NCBI GenBank assembly: GCA_028023455.1
Contig: JAQFVV010006246.1
Span: 5,966,363-6,030,362, forward strand
Direction of reading: 5' to 3'
DNA: 64,000 nt
Source of the DNA: Epiperipatus broadwayi
Lineage: Eukaryota; Onychophora; Udeonychophora; Euonychophora; Peripatidae
Shown here: one piece after another, positions 23,402 to 34,793 of the stretch
Layout: every line of letters begins with the position of its first letter
How positions within the stretch are numbered: position 1 is the stretch's first letter
The notes under the pieces: generated by a model
What the model saw: the letters and a program-made list of their open reading frames with translations, nothing else
Databases searched by the model: none
Told to the model about the DNA's origin: nothing
Translations under genes and position numbers: made by a program

Positions 23402-23999
23402 TATTAATTAATATGCCAATATCATTCAACTTCGTGAGTCTAATAAGGGTTTATTTTCTTTGTTTAATGGGTAAAGAAGCAGAGGCTTCAGTTAAATTTA
23501 TTAGAAAGTTTTATTCATTTGTAACAGATATTGCTCGCTAGGTTGAGTTTATATTTAAATCTTTTATTCACATTTTTTAATCTAAAATATTTTATTGTGA
23601 TGCATATTTTACTTTGTTATTCGAATTCATCTTTAAATTTTATTTTAAAAGATCGTGAACCTTCCATAATTAATTCATTCCTTCTTGCTTTGCCCGAGGG
23701 CTAATTTTATCAGTTAATACATATATGGGGATCGAAATTAAATGTAAAATTTTGTTAGTTTAATGTCTTAGTTAAAGAGTTATTTTTCATTATAATTTTC
23801 TGAATGATTCTTTATTCAAATATATCATTGCACAGGAGTCAAACCATTTACAGGCTTTTGAATAAAGTATATTAAGTTTATTGTACACGTACAATGCTGC
23901 TGGCATACCTTTCCTTTCTCTTATGGTACTTCCACATATATATTTTTCTATTTCTTTGTCATTGGAGACTTTGAAAATCCGAATCTCCCCACCCAATCA

Positions 24000-24135
24000 G
24001 GGTACACCCTACTCTCTGTGGAACGTGAGATTCATAGGGTTTGATTGTGCTGCGGAAGTTCCATACAGCTGGCTCTGGACCTTCAAATCAAACCTCTCCA
24101 TTCGATACCATGCCGTCAAAATGGCAGACGTATAA
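24000..24135. promoter_or_regulatory. GC-richer island with ETS- and YY1-like motifs
   Basis: About 130 bp stand out at nearly half G+C inside roughly 27% G+C surroundings. They contain GCGGAAGT (ETS-type, 24053 region) and TCAAAATGGCAGACG (YY1-type, 24116 region), a combination found in TATA-less housekeeping promoters of animals. No downstream gene is recognised; a hAT element begins 100 bp later. It could instead be an exon of an unknown gene. Confidence 0.3.
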
Positions 24136-24235
24136 ACATTCATTTATCCTCAACATTCATTTATCCTCAAGAATTCAAAGTACCATAAGATCCGTATTTC
24201 TCTTATGACATGCTAGCATTATTATTGTTCTAGTT

Positions 24236-25867
24236 CAGCATTTCTCAACCTTTTTTGGTTCGCGTACCACTTGGTAGTACATCATGCTAAATTGTACCAC
24301 TTCGTAAAAATGATTGTATTTCGTGAAATTTGTTATTGCGAGTGTGTTATATTATTTGCATTATAAATATTATAAGGTGACCATGTATGTATTCACATCA
24401 CATAATGGGACAAATTACATTGAAACACGACTAACCGTCACGCCTGATTATAAACGCACTGAAATTATAAACTCAATGTAACATATTTATATGTATGTGT
24501 TTGTTCAAAGTTTCACTTTTTTTTTTTCAAAATATTTATTAAAGATTACATTATTATGTTACAAATTATTTGGTACATATTTTGTTCAAAGTATTTTCTC
24601 ATTCCTTCATTTGGTTTTCCCAAATTTGAGTCTGTTTTCTCTTTTTCGGAACAACTTGCTATTGGTTGGGCCATGGAGAGGATAAATCCAGCATGTCCCA
24701 AGTCCTGGTAAAAATAACCTCGGGGGTTACCAGGCTATCTCTTGTTCTTGTTTTCTTTATATTGTTCTGCATGAAGTTAATAGGATTAAAATTTTGATGA
24801 TTAAATACTAGCTTACATCTAGTAATCCACAATATATGATCAAAAATTAAAGAGAGTCTAATTTCTGGTTATGATCCTTTTCTGATACATTCTTTCAAAT
24901 TAAATAATTTAGATTGATTTGCCTTGATCCGACTCATTATTTATCTATTATTTTGTCATATTTCGTTTACTAATAAATGGTTTTAATAAAAACACAAAAT
25001 TATAAAAAAACAATTAATATTTTTTTTTATCATAATCAAATATTTTTATAAAATAAATTTAATGAAATCCTTGTGCTTGTTTTGAACAACATAATTTTTT
25101 GAAATTTGGTTTAAAACATGCGAGGTATACATACCCTTAAGTCTATAACTGCGTTCAATCTGTTTCGATACTTATTTTTTAAAAAAATATATGAAGTAAA
25201 AGCTCTTCCTACTAATTTCGTACTAGTAAATGGTAATAATAATTTAAGAGCTTTCTCAGAAAGTTGTTCATATTCTTTAATGTTTAACCGAAAATTAATT
25301 AGATTGTGTCATTTGAATTCTACTTGTAAAGTTCTGTCACATGATAATTCTATTAAATTTTCTTTATCCTTTATTGATAATGATGTAGCTTTTTCTAAAT
25401 TTTCTGCATAGACGGAATTTGAAATACAATTATCATTTGTGTTTTCGGGTTTTGGAAAATATTCCATGAAAGACAATTTTAATTCTGTTAAATGTGCTAT
25501 TATATTTTCTCGTATATCTTGAGACAGACTAACTTTATTTTCAAACAAAAAAATAAGTAGATTTTCGAATACTTCCGGTTGATTGTTGATTGTTTTTGAT
25601 ACAGTTTCCAAAAATCTAATTTCTTAATCATACTTTCAATTTTATCATTAACATTAAAGATCGTTATCGACTGTACATATTAATAACTTTACCGTATAAT
25701 ATTATTAATTAAAATAATTTTTATGAATTATAGGAAAAAACGTTTCTATGATATTTTTATGATTTAATTTTTTTTTATGACCGCCATTATTGATTATTTT
25801 TCGTGTACCACCAACCAGCAACTCGCGTACCACCAGTGGTACGCGTACCACAGGTTGGGAAACACTG
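24236..25867 (-). mobile_element. hAT DNA transposon with intact 8-bp target duplication
   Basis: The ends are CAGCATTTCTCAACCT and, as reverse complement, CAGTGTTTCCCAACCT, the hAT-type terminal inverted repeat. The identical octamer TTCTAGTT flanks both sides (24228-24235 and 25868-25875), as expected for hAT. Length is 1632 bp. Subterminal GTACCACT/GTACGCG words repeat at both ends. The minus strand retains only the C-terminal third of a transposase, so this is an internally deleted, non-autonomous copy. Confidence 0.92.
25118..25611 (-). pseudogene. hAT transposase C-terminal remnant (ZBED/SCAND3-like)
   Basis: The 100-codon frame at 25611-25309 contains SQDIRENIIAHLTELKLSF, a YFPKPEN word and IELSCDRTLQVEF. 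These resemble the insert-to-dimerisation region of ZBED5/FAM200/SCAND3-type hAT transposases. After a stop the homology continues in 25308-25118 with SEKALKLLLPF and a broken hAT dimerisation block. The zinc-finger BED domain and RNase H-fold catalytic residues are absent. It lies on the minus strand within the flanking terminal repeats and is not functional. Confidence 0.7.
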
Positions 25868-25879
25868 TTCTAGTTAATG

Positions 25880-26734
25880 GATTTATGCCTGTTTGACCTT
25901 TCATTAGGTGTTGGAAATAATGACTCATTCATGAAATGCACCAACATGCTAATTAATCAGTATGTTGATTTTAAAACTGCTTTCTTTAAAAATGTTTATC
26001 GATTCCCATAGATGTAAATCAATTTATATTAATGATTGTATCATGTATTTGCATAAATGTAGTGCATTGTTCGTTTCTTATGTATATTTTCCAAAGACAT
26101 CTTTTCCAAACAATGCCAATAAAGGTACATATAATGGTTTTCATAAGATAGATAAATGATTAAAATTGTATATTTTTGCCTGTTTATCAAATCATTTACT
26201 ACTAAACCTGTCAGTATCTTTTATATTTGTTTTAGACATCCACAATGTTCAGTTAGTATAATGTTATTAAATTGGCATATTAACTCCGCACAAGTTATAA
26301 TACACTCCATAAAATTACATTCGTTAAATAATTAATGTAAAGGGGATTTTATAAAAACAAATCCCTAGTTTTGTAAAAAGACAATATCATTCCAAGCATA
26401 AAACCTTTTGTCATATATATATGCATTTTCTCAATATTTTAATAAATATATATTTCATGTAAATCCTGCTTTGTTGTTGAATTATTATTTTCTAATTAAC
26501 ATTTAGAATGATTTTATTTAGCTAATAACTTAGCATTAATAAAAACTTTTAATAAATGTAATTCCTGGGCTACTCTTATCTCAATCATCATCCTCATTCT
26601 GATTTTATGCTTTACTGCTGTGTTTCCAGGCCCGGAATTAAAATAATTGTGCTGTATCATCAGGATTATTGTTCACATTGGGTCAGAGACTCGAAGAATA
26701 GGCAAATAGATTAAAATTCAGGATTGCTATATAT
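25880..26734. other. Non-coding AT-rich stretch
   Basis: No gene is recognised. The open frame 25962-26159 has no domain signature. If E1 is one element, this may be part of its degraded interior. Confidence 0.5.
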
Positions 26735-26855
26735 TGTAATGATCCGGAGAATTATAGCTTAACGCAATCTGCACTACAGGGCGCCATCTAGACATTTGAA
26801 CCTAGAAAAATTTATAAAGTAGGCAGATACGTAAGTCAAAAAAAAATATATATAT

Positions 26856-28434
26856 TGTGCCAGGCATTATCAAATAGCCTTGCACAAAGTATGGATTAAG
26901 CACAACAAATATATAAATGTGCTATATTGATAATGGAGTGGTCTGAGCATTAAAATACCCACACACACCAATTTAAATAATATGAAATTGACATGGAAAA
27001 TATTGTAAAATAAGCTCATGTATTTTTTTTATTTTTCTATTTTGTATATATTTTATATCACTTTATGTATTGGGCTTTTCTCTGAAAAATTCAAATAGAG
27101 AAAGGCAAACTTATTAAACAAATGAATCAAATGTTGGAACATAGTAGTAAAATAAATAATTAAAGCAATTGCTCCAACATACTTGTATATTTTTCATTTT
27201 TTTAATTACTGCCTCTAAAAACTAATTTTATTCTATAAACAAAGAATGTTAATTGCTTTTGCAAAAATCTGACCAAAAGCAAAATGTTTGATAATGCTAT
27301 AATTAAAATGTTATTTTTTTTTTTAATAGAAATTCTTTTGAAATGAATAGCTGTAATCAAGTGGTCTGAGCATTCAAGATGGATGTCAAACTTAAAATGT
27401 AGAATTTAATCGGAAAAATATAAAGGAATGTTTGCAATCTAAGTGATAAGCTAGATTAAAAGGATTGGCTGATTCATTCTTCTCAGAGGGATATCTGAAT
27501 TGGTTCTTATTAGTGGGATGGATAGTGCTGTGGGATTCAGACTTTCGTTGGCAGCCATTCTGGGCAAGTCATTCTTTTCATTGCTCCAGAATTCTCCAAG
27601 CGATCAGCTACTTAGAGAGTCATGTATGAATAGTACTATTAGTGACATTCGTTAGAACAAATCCTTTATACAGTTCTTTTAAGAACTCTTATCTTTGTGG
27701 ATTCGAATAACTATTGGAGACAGCCTATGAAAATTTATTAAATAATCCTCGTTACTATTTAGATATTTAAAAAAAGAGGATATGAAGCAATATACTAGAG
27801 ATTCCGGCAAAATGACCATGGGGTAGACAACTAGCAAGTGCACCGCCCTTTCTCTGTCCTAAGCCGCCCAGATGTGACCACGCCAATTCCAACCGCCCAG
27901 GAGGATGGCCAGTGCCGCCTTACTAAATGGAAGAAATATTGATAAAAATGTGTTCTTTCCTTATCAACCACATACCTGTAATAATCATTTAACTTACCCA
28001 TTTGAAGACCCTAGATGTAGAGTGACTTGAGCTAGCCACATGGGATATCGCTCTACCGGGGTGTTAAATCTTATTCTTATGCTCCGCTGAACATATGGTA
28101 TTGCACACCCTTCTAGGAGGGTGAAAAATTCATTTTTTGATTCTTTTCTAGAAGTGGCGCGCAAAAGTCTATTTTGTAAATAGATTTTTCAAAGGTGTGT
28201 ACTTGCCATTGTTCTAAATATTCGGGCATTAAAATAAGATATCAACTAAAGGGTGTTTTGACTGGAAGATTCCTGTCAATCCACTCTTTCTATCAGTTTA
28301 GCTGGAAGTACTGATATGTATGAGTATAGAAATCGGCTAAATTGATATCCATTTCTTTACCTGTTAAATCTTGGTCACTTCATGCTCAGTGCAAGATTAG
28401 GAAAAGAATTCCGCAGGGAGTATGGTCCGGTACA
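26856..28434 (+). repeat. E3 5' LTR
   Basis: 1579 bp, from TGTGCCAGGC to CCGGTACA. It contains the word GTGGTCTGAGCATT twice (about 26938 and 27361) and a less AT-rich patch at 27795-27935. It lacks a 1130-bp block present in the 3' LTR. Confidence 0.9.
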
Positions 28435-28441
28435 GTAAAAC

Positions 28442-28459
28442 TGGCGCACAACGTGTTTT
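28442..28459 (+). other. E3 primer-binding site (tRNA-Lys type)
   Basis: TGGCGCACAACGTG starts seven bases after the 5' LTR. It differs by one base from the start of the classic lysine tRNA primer site TGGCGCCCAACGTG. Confidence 0.75.
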
Positions 28460-28959
28460 AAATGTAGAAATGGTACGATTAAGGAAAGAACAAGTTAAAA
28501 TTATATAAATGTATAAATTACGGTAAAAATAATTTACGTGCCATATGTATATATAAACTTTATGTAGGTGTAATTAAAAACTAAATTAAAAGTTTGACTA
28601 CATATATAAGAGAAATTATATAAAATTCGATCATTGTTTTTAAATATACAGTATAGTGTAATTAACAGGCCGTAACACGCTTGGTTTGTTCTATTTTTTT
28701 TTTTATAAACATATTCTTAGATAAGGTAAAATATTTTACTCAGTAATTTGCAGTTCCAAAATGATAGTGTTATTTTTTGTAGCGACGAATATTTAAATTA
28801 AGATATAATTATGATTCAAATTGTTAGCAATAGATCAAATGCTCACACTGTATTCTATAAATATACCGAATAAATAAAATAGACTTCGAAGTTATTTTAA
28901 ATAAGTTTACATGTAATATATTGACGGTTGATATTTTGTTATATCGAGTATAGATTCTT

Positions 28960-29690
28960 TCATCTTAATAATTGCTTAACAATTTTCACTTTAAACTGAG
29001 TCGCTAACATTTTCATTTTAATGGATAAGTAAAGTTGCCGTTTTAAACTGAGTAAAAACTGTTGTCAACATATGCAATTAAAATAGTAATAAAGTATATA
29101 TAAAAATTATTAAACGAATGAGTGGGGGAGTAGGTCACACACTGTATATATGCGTATATAAATGGTCGGAGGTTATTACAAATAAAAGTAATAATTTATT
29201 ATAGCGTAATATTTTAAAATAACTTACAATTGAGTTTATTGTTTTTGTTTTAAAAAGAGAGAAAATAGACATTTTAGACATAGGGATAAAACCTGTTTAT
29301 TAAACGTAGCGAAATGTTTTAGGGTAACTTATACTTGAATTTGCTGTTTATAAAAATAAAAAAAGGAAAAAGGAAATACTGTTAAATGATACTGGCTTAA
29401 CGAATTAAAGTTTCGAAATGATTTGAAATAACTAATAAGTGATTTTAAAGTAACTTTTAGTTGAATCTATTTGTTTTGTTGTTAGTGAAAAAGTAAAATA
29501 AAACAGTGTTAAATACTGGCTTACGAATTAAAATTTCGTAAACGATCTAGAATAACTTATACTGGAAGATTTTTTTTTTAAATAAAAAAAAAAAGGGGGG
29601 GGAGTAAAACAAAATAAAGTGTGGATAACAGCTAACGAAGTAAAGTTTCGTATGTTAAACTTGAATTTCTGTTGTGGGCGATAAATCGAA
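28960..29690 (+). repeat. Degenerate ~110-125 bp tandem repeats in the E3 leader
   Basis: Four or five diverged units carry the word pattern AACGAATTAAAGTTTCG, then AATAACTTATACTTGAAT, then a T-rich or A-rich spacer with ACTGGCTTA. Clear unit starts lie near 29305, 29399, 29523 and 29630. They lie between the primer-binding site and gag, where packaging or dimerisation signals are expected. Confidence 0.6.
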
Positions 29691-29989
29691 TTAAATAGGC
29701 ATAGGTAAAATGGGCACAATAACTGGAACAGGGCATAGGAAAAACAAATAATTGGCGAGTCGAATAAGGCAGAGTTAGGTGTGCGGTGTACTGCGTATTT
29801 AAAAGTAAGACACATAGTTAAGAAATAGTTTTATAATAAAAATAAAGTATCTGATCAGTAACTGAAAACTATATATACCAAATATAAATAAATATAGGTA
29901 TTCCGTAACTCCAAAATAAAGAATAGTTATACTGTGTTTTTAAATGTGGACAAGATCCAAATCAAGGAAAATGGATCAACAGCCAATAA

Positions 29990-31159
29990 GTGATACAATC
30001 ACCTCAGTTAACGAAGAACCAGAGGAAAAGACTCACCGTGAGCAAAAAGAAGGTGATCAACAAAGAAGCAAAAAAACTCGAAGCGGAAAACGAACGCAGG
30101 TGGACCATGATGGAAGAAATTTTATGGACTATAAAACAAGAAATAGCCAGAATACCGCAGGAAATAAATGAATTGAGGCAACAACTGTCAGAAAATACAT
30201 CATATATACATCAAAGAATAGATGAGGTCAAACGTGAACTAGAAAATGAAATCGAAACAAGATTTCAGAGCATAAAAAACGGAAATAATCCGGAACAAGG
30301 CAACAGCAATAGGCTAGAAAAAACAGAAATGCATCAGCAGATGACTGAAGCAGAGCATGAATATGTTCAGGATCAAGTCAAGAAAAAAGGAGAGGATGCT
30401 GAAATAACCGAACATCATAGCATTAAAAATGATAGGCATGAAAAAGAAAAGGGACAACTTTACCCGGACAATATAAACCAATTCCTAAAAATAAAAATAT
30501 TTGAAGGACAAACAGGTGAAGCTCCTATGGAGCACATTAAAAGCTTGGAAAAATATTTCCAGGTAAACCAAATTAATGACTTTAGTAAACTGGCAATTGC
30601 CTGCAGTCATCTCCATGGCGATGCTCAAGCATGGTGGGAATCCTTGTTCCACTATCCAGTGACATTTGAGGAATACAAAAAGGAATTATTAAAAAGTTTT
30701 TGGAATGAACAGCATCAAGAGATGATGCTATACCAAGCCATGCAGGAAAAACATGATGAGAATAATGGTGAAAATTACTTGCAATTTTTCAGAAGACAAG
30801 TGGCAACACTCCGGACATTAAATGCATGTCACATATCAGAGGGACAAATTGTCAGAATAATTCGTCGTAATCTGCCACTTGGGATTGAACAAATGTTACT
30901 TACTGCGAATATGAATACAGTGCAACAAATGGCAGAACTATTAAGTGCAGTAGACATGACCCAAAGAGACACACAAGGAACCAAAGATAGGCAAAAACAA
31001 AATCATTGGCATAGAAAGGCCATACCGAGAAATAACAGCATAGAAAGGCTCACTCACCAAACTGAAAACAATGGTTGCAACCAAGCAAAGAGATATTGGA
31101 AAGAAAAACAGTTCAGACCACCCTCGCCAAGGCCAGGGTATAGTAAAGATGATAATTAA
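29990..31159 (+). CDS. gag: Retrotransposon Gag protein of E3, without zinc knuckle
   Basis: 389 codons. Residues about 23-95 are a charged heptad-type coiled coil (KEAKKLEAENERR, EINELRQQL). After a polar linker, residues about 160-300 form the retrotrans_gag core (PF03732-like): FEGQTGEAPMEHI, ACSHLHGDAQAWWESLF, the F.EYKKELLKSFW block and LRRQ/LPLGIEQML helices. Gag forms the cytoplasmic particle that holds the RNA. The C-terminus is basic and Q/N-rich but has no CCHC zinc knuckle. The frame closes at a single stop and no protease or RT follows in any frame before the polypurine tract. The first AUG (29944) opens a different 75-codon frame that contains MDQQPISDTI; the true N-terminus may join that frame to this one through a frameshift, so the start is uncertain. 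Confidence 0.85.
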   Translation: MIQSPQLTKNQRKRLTVSKKKVINKEAKKLEAENERRWTMMEEILWTIKQEIARIPQEINELRQQLSENTSYIHQRIDEVKRELENEIETRFQSIKNGNNPEQGNSNRLEKTEMHQQMTEAEHEYVQDQVKKKGEDAEITEHHSIKNDRHEKEKGQLYPDNINQFLKIKIFEGQTGEAPMEHIKSLEKYFQVNQINDFSKLAIACSHLHGDAQAWWESLFHYPVTFEEYKKELLKSFWNEQHQEMMLYQAMQEKHDENNGENYLQFFRRQVATLRTLNACHISEGQIVRIIRRNLPLGIEQMLLTANMNTVQQMAELLSAVDMTQRDTQGTKDRQKQNHWHRKAIPRNNSIERLTHQTENNGCNQAKRYWKEKQFRPPSPRPGYSKDDN

Positions 31160-31347
31160 TCACATCACATGATTTAAGAGTCTTTGTAGTTAAATGTTTA
31201 TAGGTTTCTTGTGAACTTTTGTCTCTCAGGTATTGTGTGTATGGGTTGATTCGGATTGGCATTTTTTGAACTTGGGCTCTGGAGATGGGGATGTGCAGGG
31301 GTTGTTTGGAGATGTCTATGTAATCTGGAGTCTCTGTGGCTTCAGGT

Positions 31348-31674
31348 GAAGGAACACTTCACGCAAAAACGCAAGCAATTCTTTTAGCAGAGAAAACATT
31401 CTCTGGGACTCATTTGGGGTAATGCAAACGTACTCGTAAGTCTCATATAGAAAGAGCAGAGGAGCATTAACTTCATCTCTTCTTATATATATATATATAT
31501 AGATGGAAAGCCATGAAGGAACACTTCACCACGCAAAAATGCGAGCAATTCTTTTAGCAGAGAAAATATTCTCTGGGACTCATTTGGGTAATGCAAATGT
31601 ACTCGTAAGTCTCATAGAAAGAGCAGAGGAGCATTAACTTCATCTCTTATACATATAAATTGAAAGCCCTTCGT
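31348..31674 (+). repeat. 167-bp tandem duplication downstream of gag
   Basis: Copies at 31348-31514 and 31515-31674 share GCAATTCTTTTAGCAGAG and TACTCGTAAGTCTCATA with few differences. A (TA)n tract interrupts the first. They lie in the untranslated region between gag and the polypurine tract. Confidence 0.85.
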
Positions 31675-32070
31675 TAGGGGTTGCAAATTATCCTGTCAGC
31701 CTCCAAAAAGTGAGCTTGGATGCACCCACGAAGTTTGGTACATTACGCTAGTAGTATGTTTCGTGATTCATTCGACTTTGCTTGGCTGGTCACAGAGTTC
31801 TAGAAAGGATAGATATCTTCATGTTGCCCATCTGTTTGTCTTCTTTTATCTCTGAACCTGGTGATTGGGATGCTGATGTAGTTTTGGCTTAGTATATCGA
31901 TGTTATGGGGGATGAAATGTCACATTGTTACTATTCGACATCGTACTTTTTAGACTTTCAAAAGAAAAATACAAAAATTAGTAAAAATATAATTAGTAAA
32001 CATATACTTAATATCTATGTAAATAAGAACTTAAGACTTTAAATGGTCATATCCATTTAAAAGTCTCATT

Positions 32071-32081
32071 GGAGAGGGGGG
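32071..32081 (+). other. E3 polypurine tract
   Basis: GGAGAGGGGGG lies directly before the 3' LTR (TAT spacer). It is the expected plus-strand primer site and the longest purine/G run in the neighbourhood. Confidence 0.8.
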
Positions 32082-32084
32082 TAT

Positions 32085-34793
32085 TGTGCCAGGCATTATC
32101 AAATGGCCTTGCACAAAGTATGGATTAAGCACAACAAATATATAAATGTGCTATATTGATAATGGAGTGGTCTGAGCATTAAAATACCCACACACACCAA
32201 TTTAAATAATATGAAATTGACATGGAAAATATTGTAAAATAAGCTCATGTATTTTTTTTATTTTTCTATTTTGTATATTTTTTATATCACTTTATGTATT
32301 GGGCTTTTCTCTGAAAAATTCAAATAGAGAAAGGCAAACTTATTAAACAAATGAATCAAATGTTGGAACATAGTAGTAAAATAAATAATTAAAGCAATTG
32401 TTCCAACATACTTGTATATTTTTCATTTTTTTAATTACTGCCTCTAAAAACTAATTTTATTCTATAAACAAAGAATGTTAATTGCTTTTGCAAAAATCTG
32501 ACCAAAAGCAAAATGTTTGATAATGCTATAATTAAAATGTTATTTTTTTTTTTAATAGAAATTCTTTTGAAATGAATAGCTGTAATCAAGTGGTCTGAGC
32601 ATTCAAGATGGATGTCAAACTTAAAATGTAGAATTTAATCGGAAAAATATAAAGGAATGTTTGCAATCTAAGTGATAAGCTAGATTAAAAGGATTGGCTG
32701 ATTCATTCTTCTCAGAGGGATATCTGAATTGGTTCTTATTAGTGGGATGGATAGTGCTGTGGGATTCAGTCTTTCGTTGGCAGCCATTCTGGGCAAGTCA
32801 TTCTTTTCGTTGCTCCAGAATTCTCCAAGCGATCAGCTACTTAGAGAGTCATTTATGAATAGTACTATTAGTGACATTCGTTAGAACAAATCCTTTATAC
32901 AGTTCTTTTAAGAACTCTTATCTTTGTGGATTCGAATAACTATTGGAGACAGCCTATGAAAATTTATTAAATAATCCTCGTTACTATTTAGATATATAAA
33001 AAAAGAGGATATGAAGCAATATACTAGAGATTCCGGCAAAATGACCGTGGGGTAGACAACTAGCAAGTGCACTGCCCTTTCTCTGTCCTAAGCCGCCCAG
33101 ATGTGACCATGCCAATTCCAACCACCCAGGAGGATGGCCAGTGCCGCCTTACTAAATGGAAGAAATCGTCACCACACAGCCAGTTAACTTGAAGCCCACT
33201 CAGCCCAGAGGAGAAGAATGAAGACGCAGATATAAGTTTATTTTAAGATATTTATTAACATTGAAATAATTAACTTTTCTATTTCCGATTAGATATATTT
33301 TTTTTGTTATTATTATTTATCATTTAAAAATGAGAGAGTCTCTCGCATATGTATAAATTTACTGTTATTGCGGTCATAAATGGTAAAGCTTTTACTTAAA
33401 TCCTTTGAGTGAATTTTTCTATTTCAAATTAGTATTTTTGGCAAAGATCGCAATGAGATTTTTTTTTTTGTTGTTGTTGTTGTTGCTATTCATTTTGCTG
33501 TTGTTGTTATTTTTGAAATTCGTCAAATATAAATATGCATGTAGATATATGTATGCGTACATATGCTTATTATATTCAGTAAATATGATATCTCATGTTG
33601 AATATCTAAAAATGTATTTAACCGGATATCCTTTTTAAGTTATTTTTTTTTGTGACTGCTACACCTCACGCTGAGTGTAAGAAGGGATTGAGTTATTATA
33701 GGTTCCCTGGAAGCAAGTACTCTAATAACTTTATATTTAAAATAATAGTAAGTGTATAATTTGGCTGCACGTATATACATGTATAGAAATTTATCTTTGG
33801 CAAAACGGAAATAGATACAGTACCTTATGGTGAGTACGATATGGTATCTGAGCCAATGCAACATATTGACTTGTTGAAAATATGAAATTAGTGATATATT
33901 TCATTGTGCAAATATGCATAGTTTTCATTATTATATTTCCTATCAATAAAAAGGTTTTAAAGTTATCAGTAAAAGCGTATGCCTGTATGACCGAAAATCT
34001 CATATCTGTATATCAAATCACACAAATTAAAATTTATTTCTATTGGGTAAAAAGAGCTCAGACCACTTCCATTACTTATAAACATTGTAAATAGCTTTAG
34101 GGATTTATTATTTTTCTTATTTAAAATTGTATTTTATCTATTTCAACGCCTCGAATATATATATAGTTTGGGGTAATTAATTATTTAGTATTTTGTTATT
34201 ATATTATCATTAGTATGAAATGGTGGTGGGTCTTAGGGATTAAATAAATATTTAATCATAATATTAAACTTTTTTCGTTTTCGTATCATTATTTATATTG
34301 ATAAAAATGTGTTCTTTCCTTATCAACCACATACCTGTAATAATCATTTAACTTACCCATTTGAAGACCCTAGATGTAGAGTGACTTGAGCTAGCCACAT
34401 GGGATATCGCTCTACCGGGGTGTTAAATCTTATTCTTATGCTCCGCTGAACATATGGTATTGCACACCCTTCTAGGAGGGTGAAAAATTCATTTTTTGAT
34501 TCTTTTCTAGAAGTGGCACGCAAAAGTCTATTTTGTAAATAGATTTTTCAAAGGTGTGTACTTGCCATTGTTCTAAATATTCGGGCATTAAAATAAGATA
34601 TCAACTAAAGGGTGTTTTGACTGGAAGATTCCTGTCAATCCACTCTTTCTATCAGTTTAGCTGGAAGTACTGATATGTATGAGTATAGAAATCGGCTAAA
34701 TTGATATCCATTTCTTTACCTGTTAAATCTTGGTCACTTCATGCTCAGTGCAAGATTAGGAAAAGAATTCCGCAGGGAGTATTGTCCGGTACA
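32085..34793 (+). repeat. E3 3' LTR, with 1130-bp extra segment
   Basis: Matches the 5' LTR at about 99% over 32085-33166 and 34297-34793. Between them lie 1130 bp (33167-34296) absent from the 5' LTR. Confidence 0.9.
33167..34296. other. 1130-bp LTR length-polymorphic segment
   Basis: The segment joins cleanly to LTR sequence on both sides (GAAAT | ... | ATTGAT) with only an AT overlap, and has no terminal repeats of its own. It contains GAGCTCAGACCACTT, the complement of the LTR word GTGGTCTGAGC, and a (TTG)n tract near 33470. It is either an insertion in the 3' LTR or native LTR sequence deleted from the 5' LTR. Open frames inside (33405-33638, 33640-34094) have no recognisable domain. 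Confidence 0.75.

Larger units (their letters stand above)
26856..34793 (+). mobile_element. Gag-only LTR retrotransposon E3, recently inserted
   Basis: LTRs with TG...CA ends (TGTGCCAGGC...CCGGTACA) flank an interior of about 3.65 kb holding a primer-binding site, a long leader, one gag gene and a polypurine tract, but no protease, RT or integrase. About 13 substitutions are visible over the ~1.58 kb shared by the LTRs (about 99% identity), so insertion is recent. The insertion point is a (TA)n run inside an E2 LTR, with TATAT/ATATA flanks as probable 5-bp target duplication. The intact E2 LTR at 37619-38265 shows the empty site. Mobility would depend on enzymes supplied by another element. 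Confidence 0.88.

Noticed and set aside
23308-23541. Open frame across the (TA)n microsatellite encoding an Ile-Tyr repeat
   Set aside because: Pure translation of the dinucleotide repeat; no domain after it. The same applies to 49667-49924.
26735-26855. Segment left of E3 as part of the E3 LTR
   Set aside because: It matches the E2 LTR at 37619 and continues on the far side of E3, so it is the target, not the element.
33405-34094. Several ORFs in the 1130-bp LTR segment
   Set aside because: Overlapping antisense frames with low-complexity translations and no domain.
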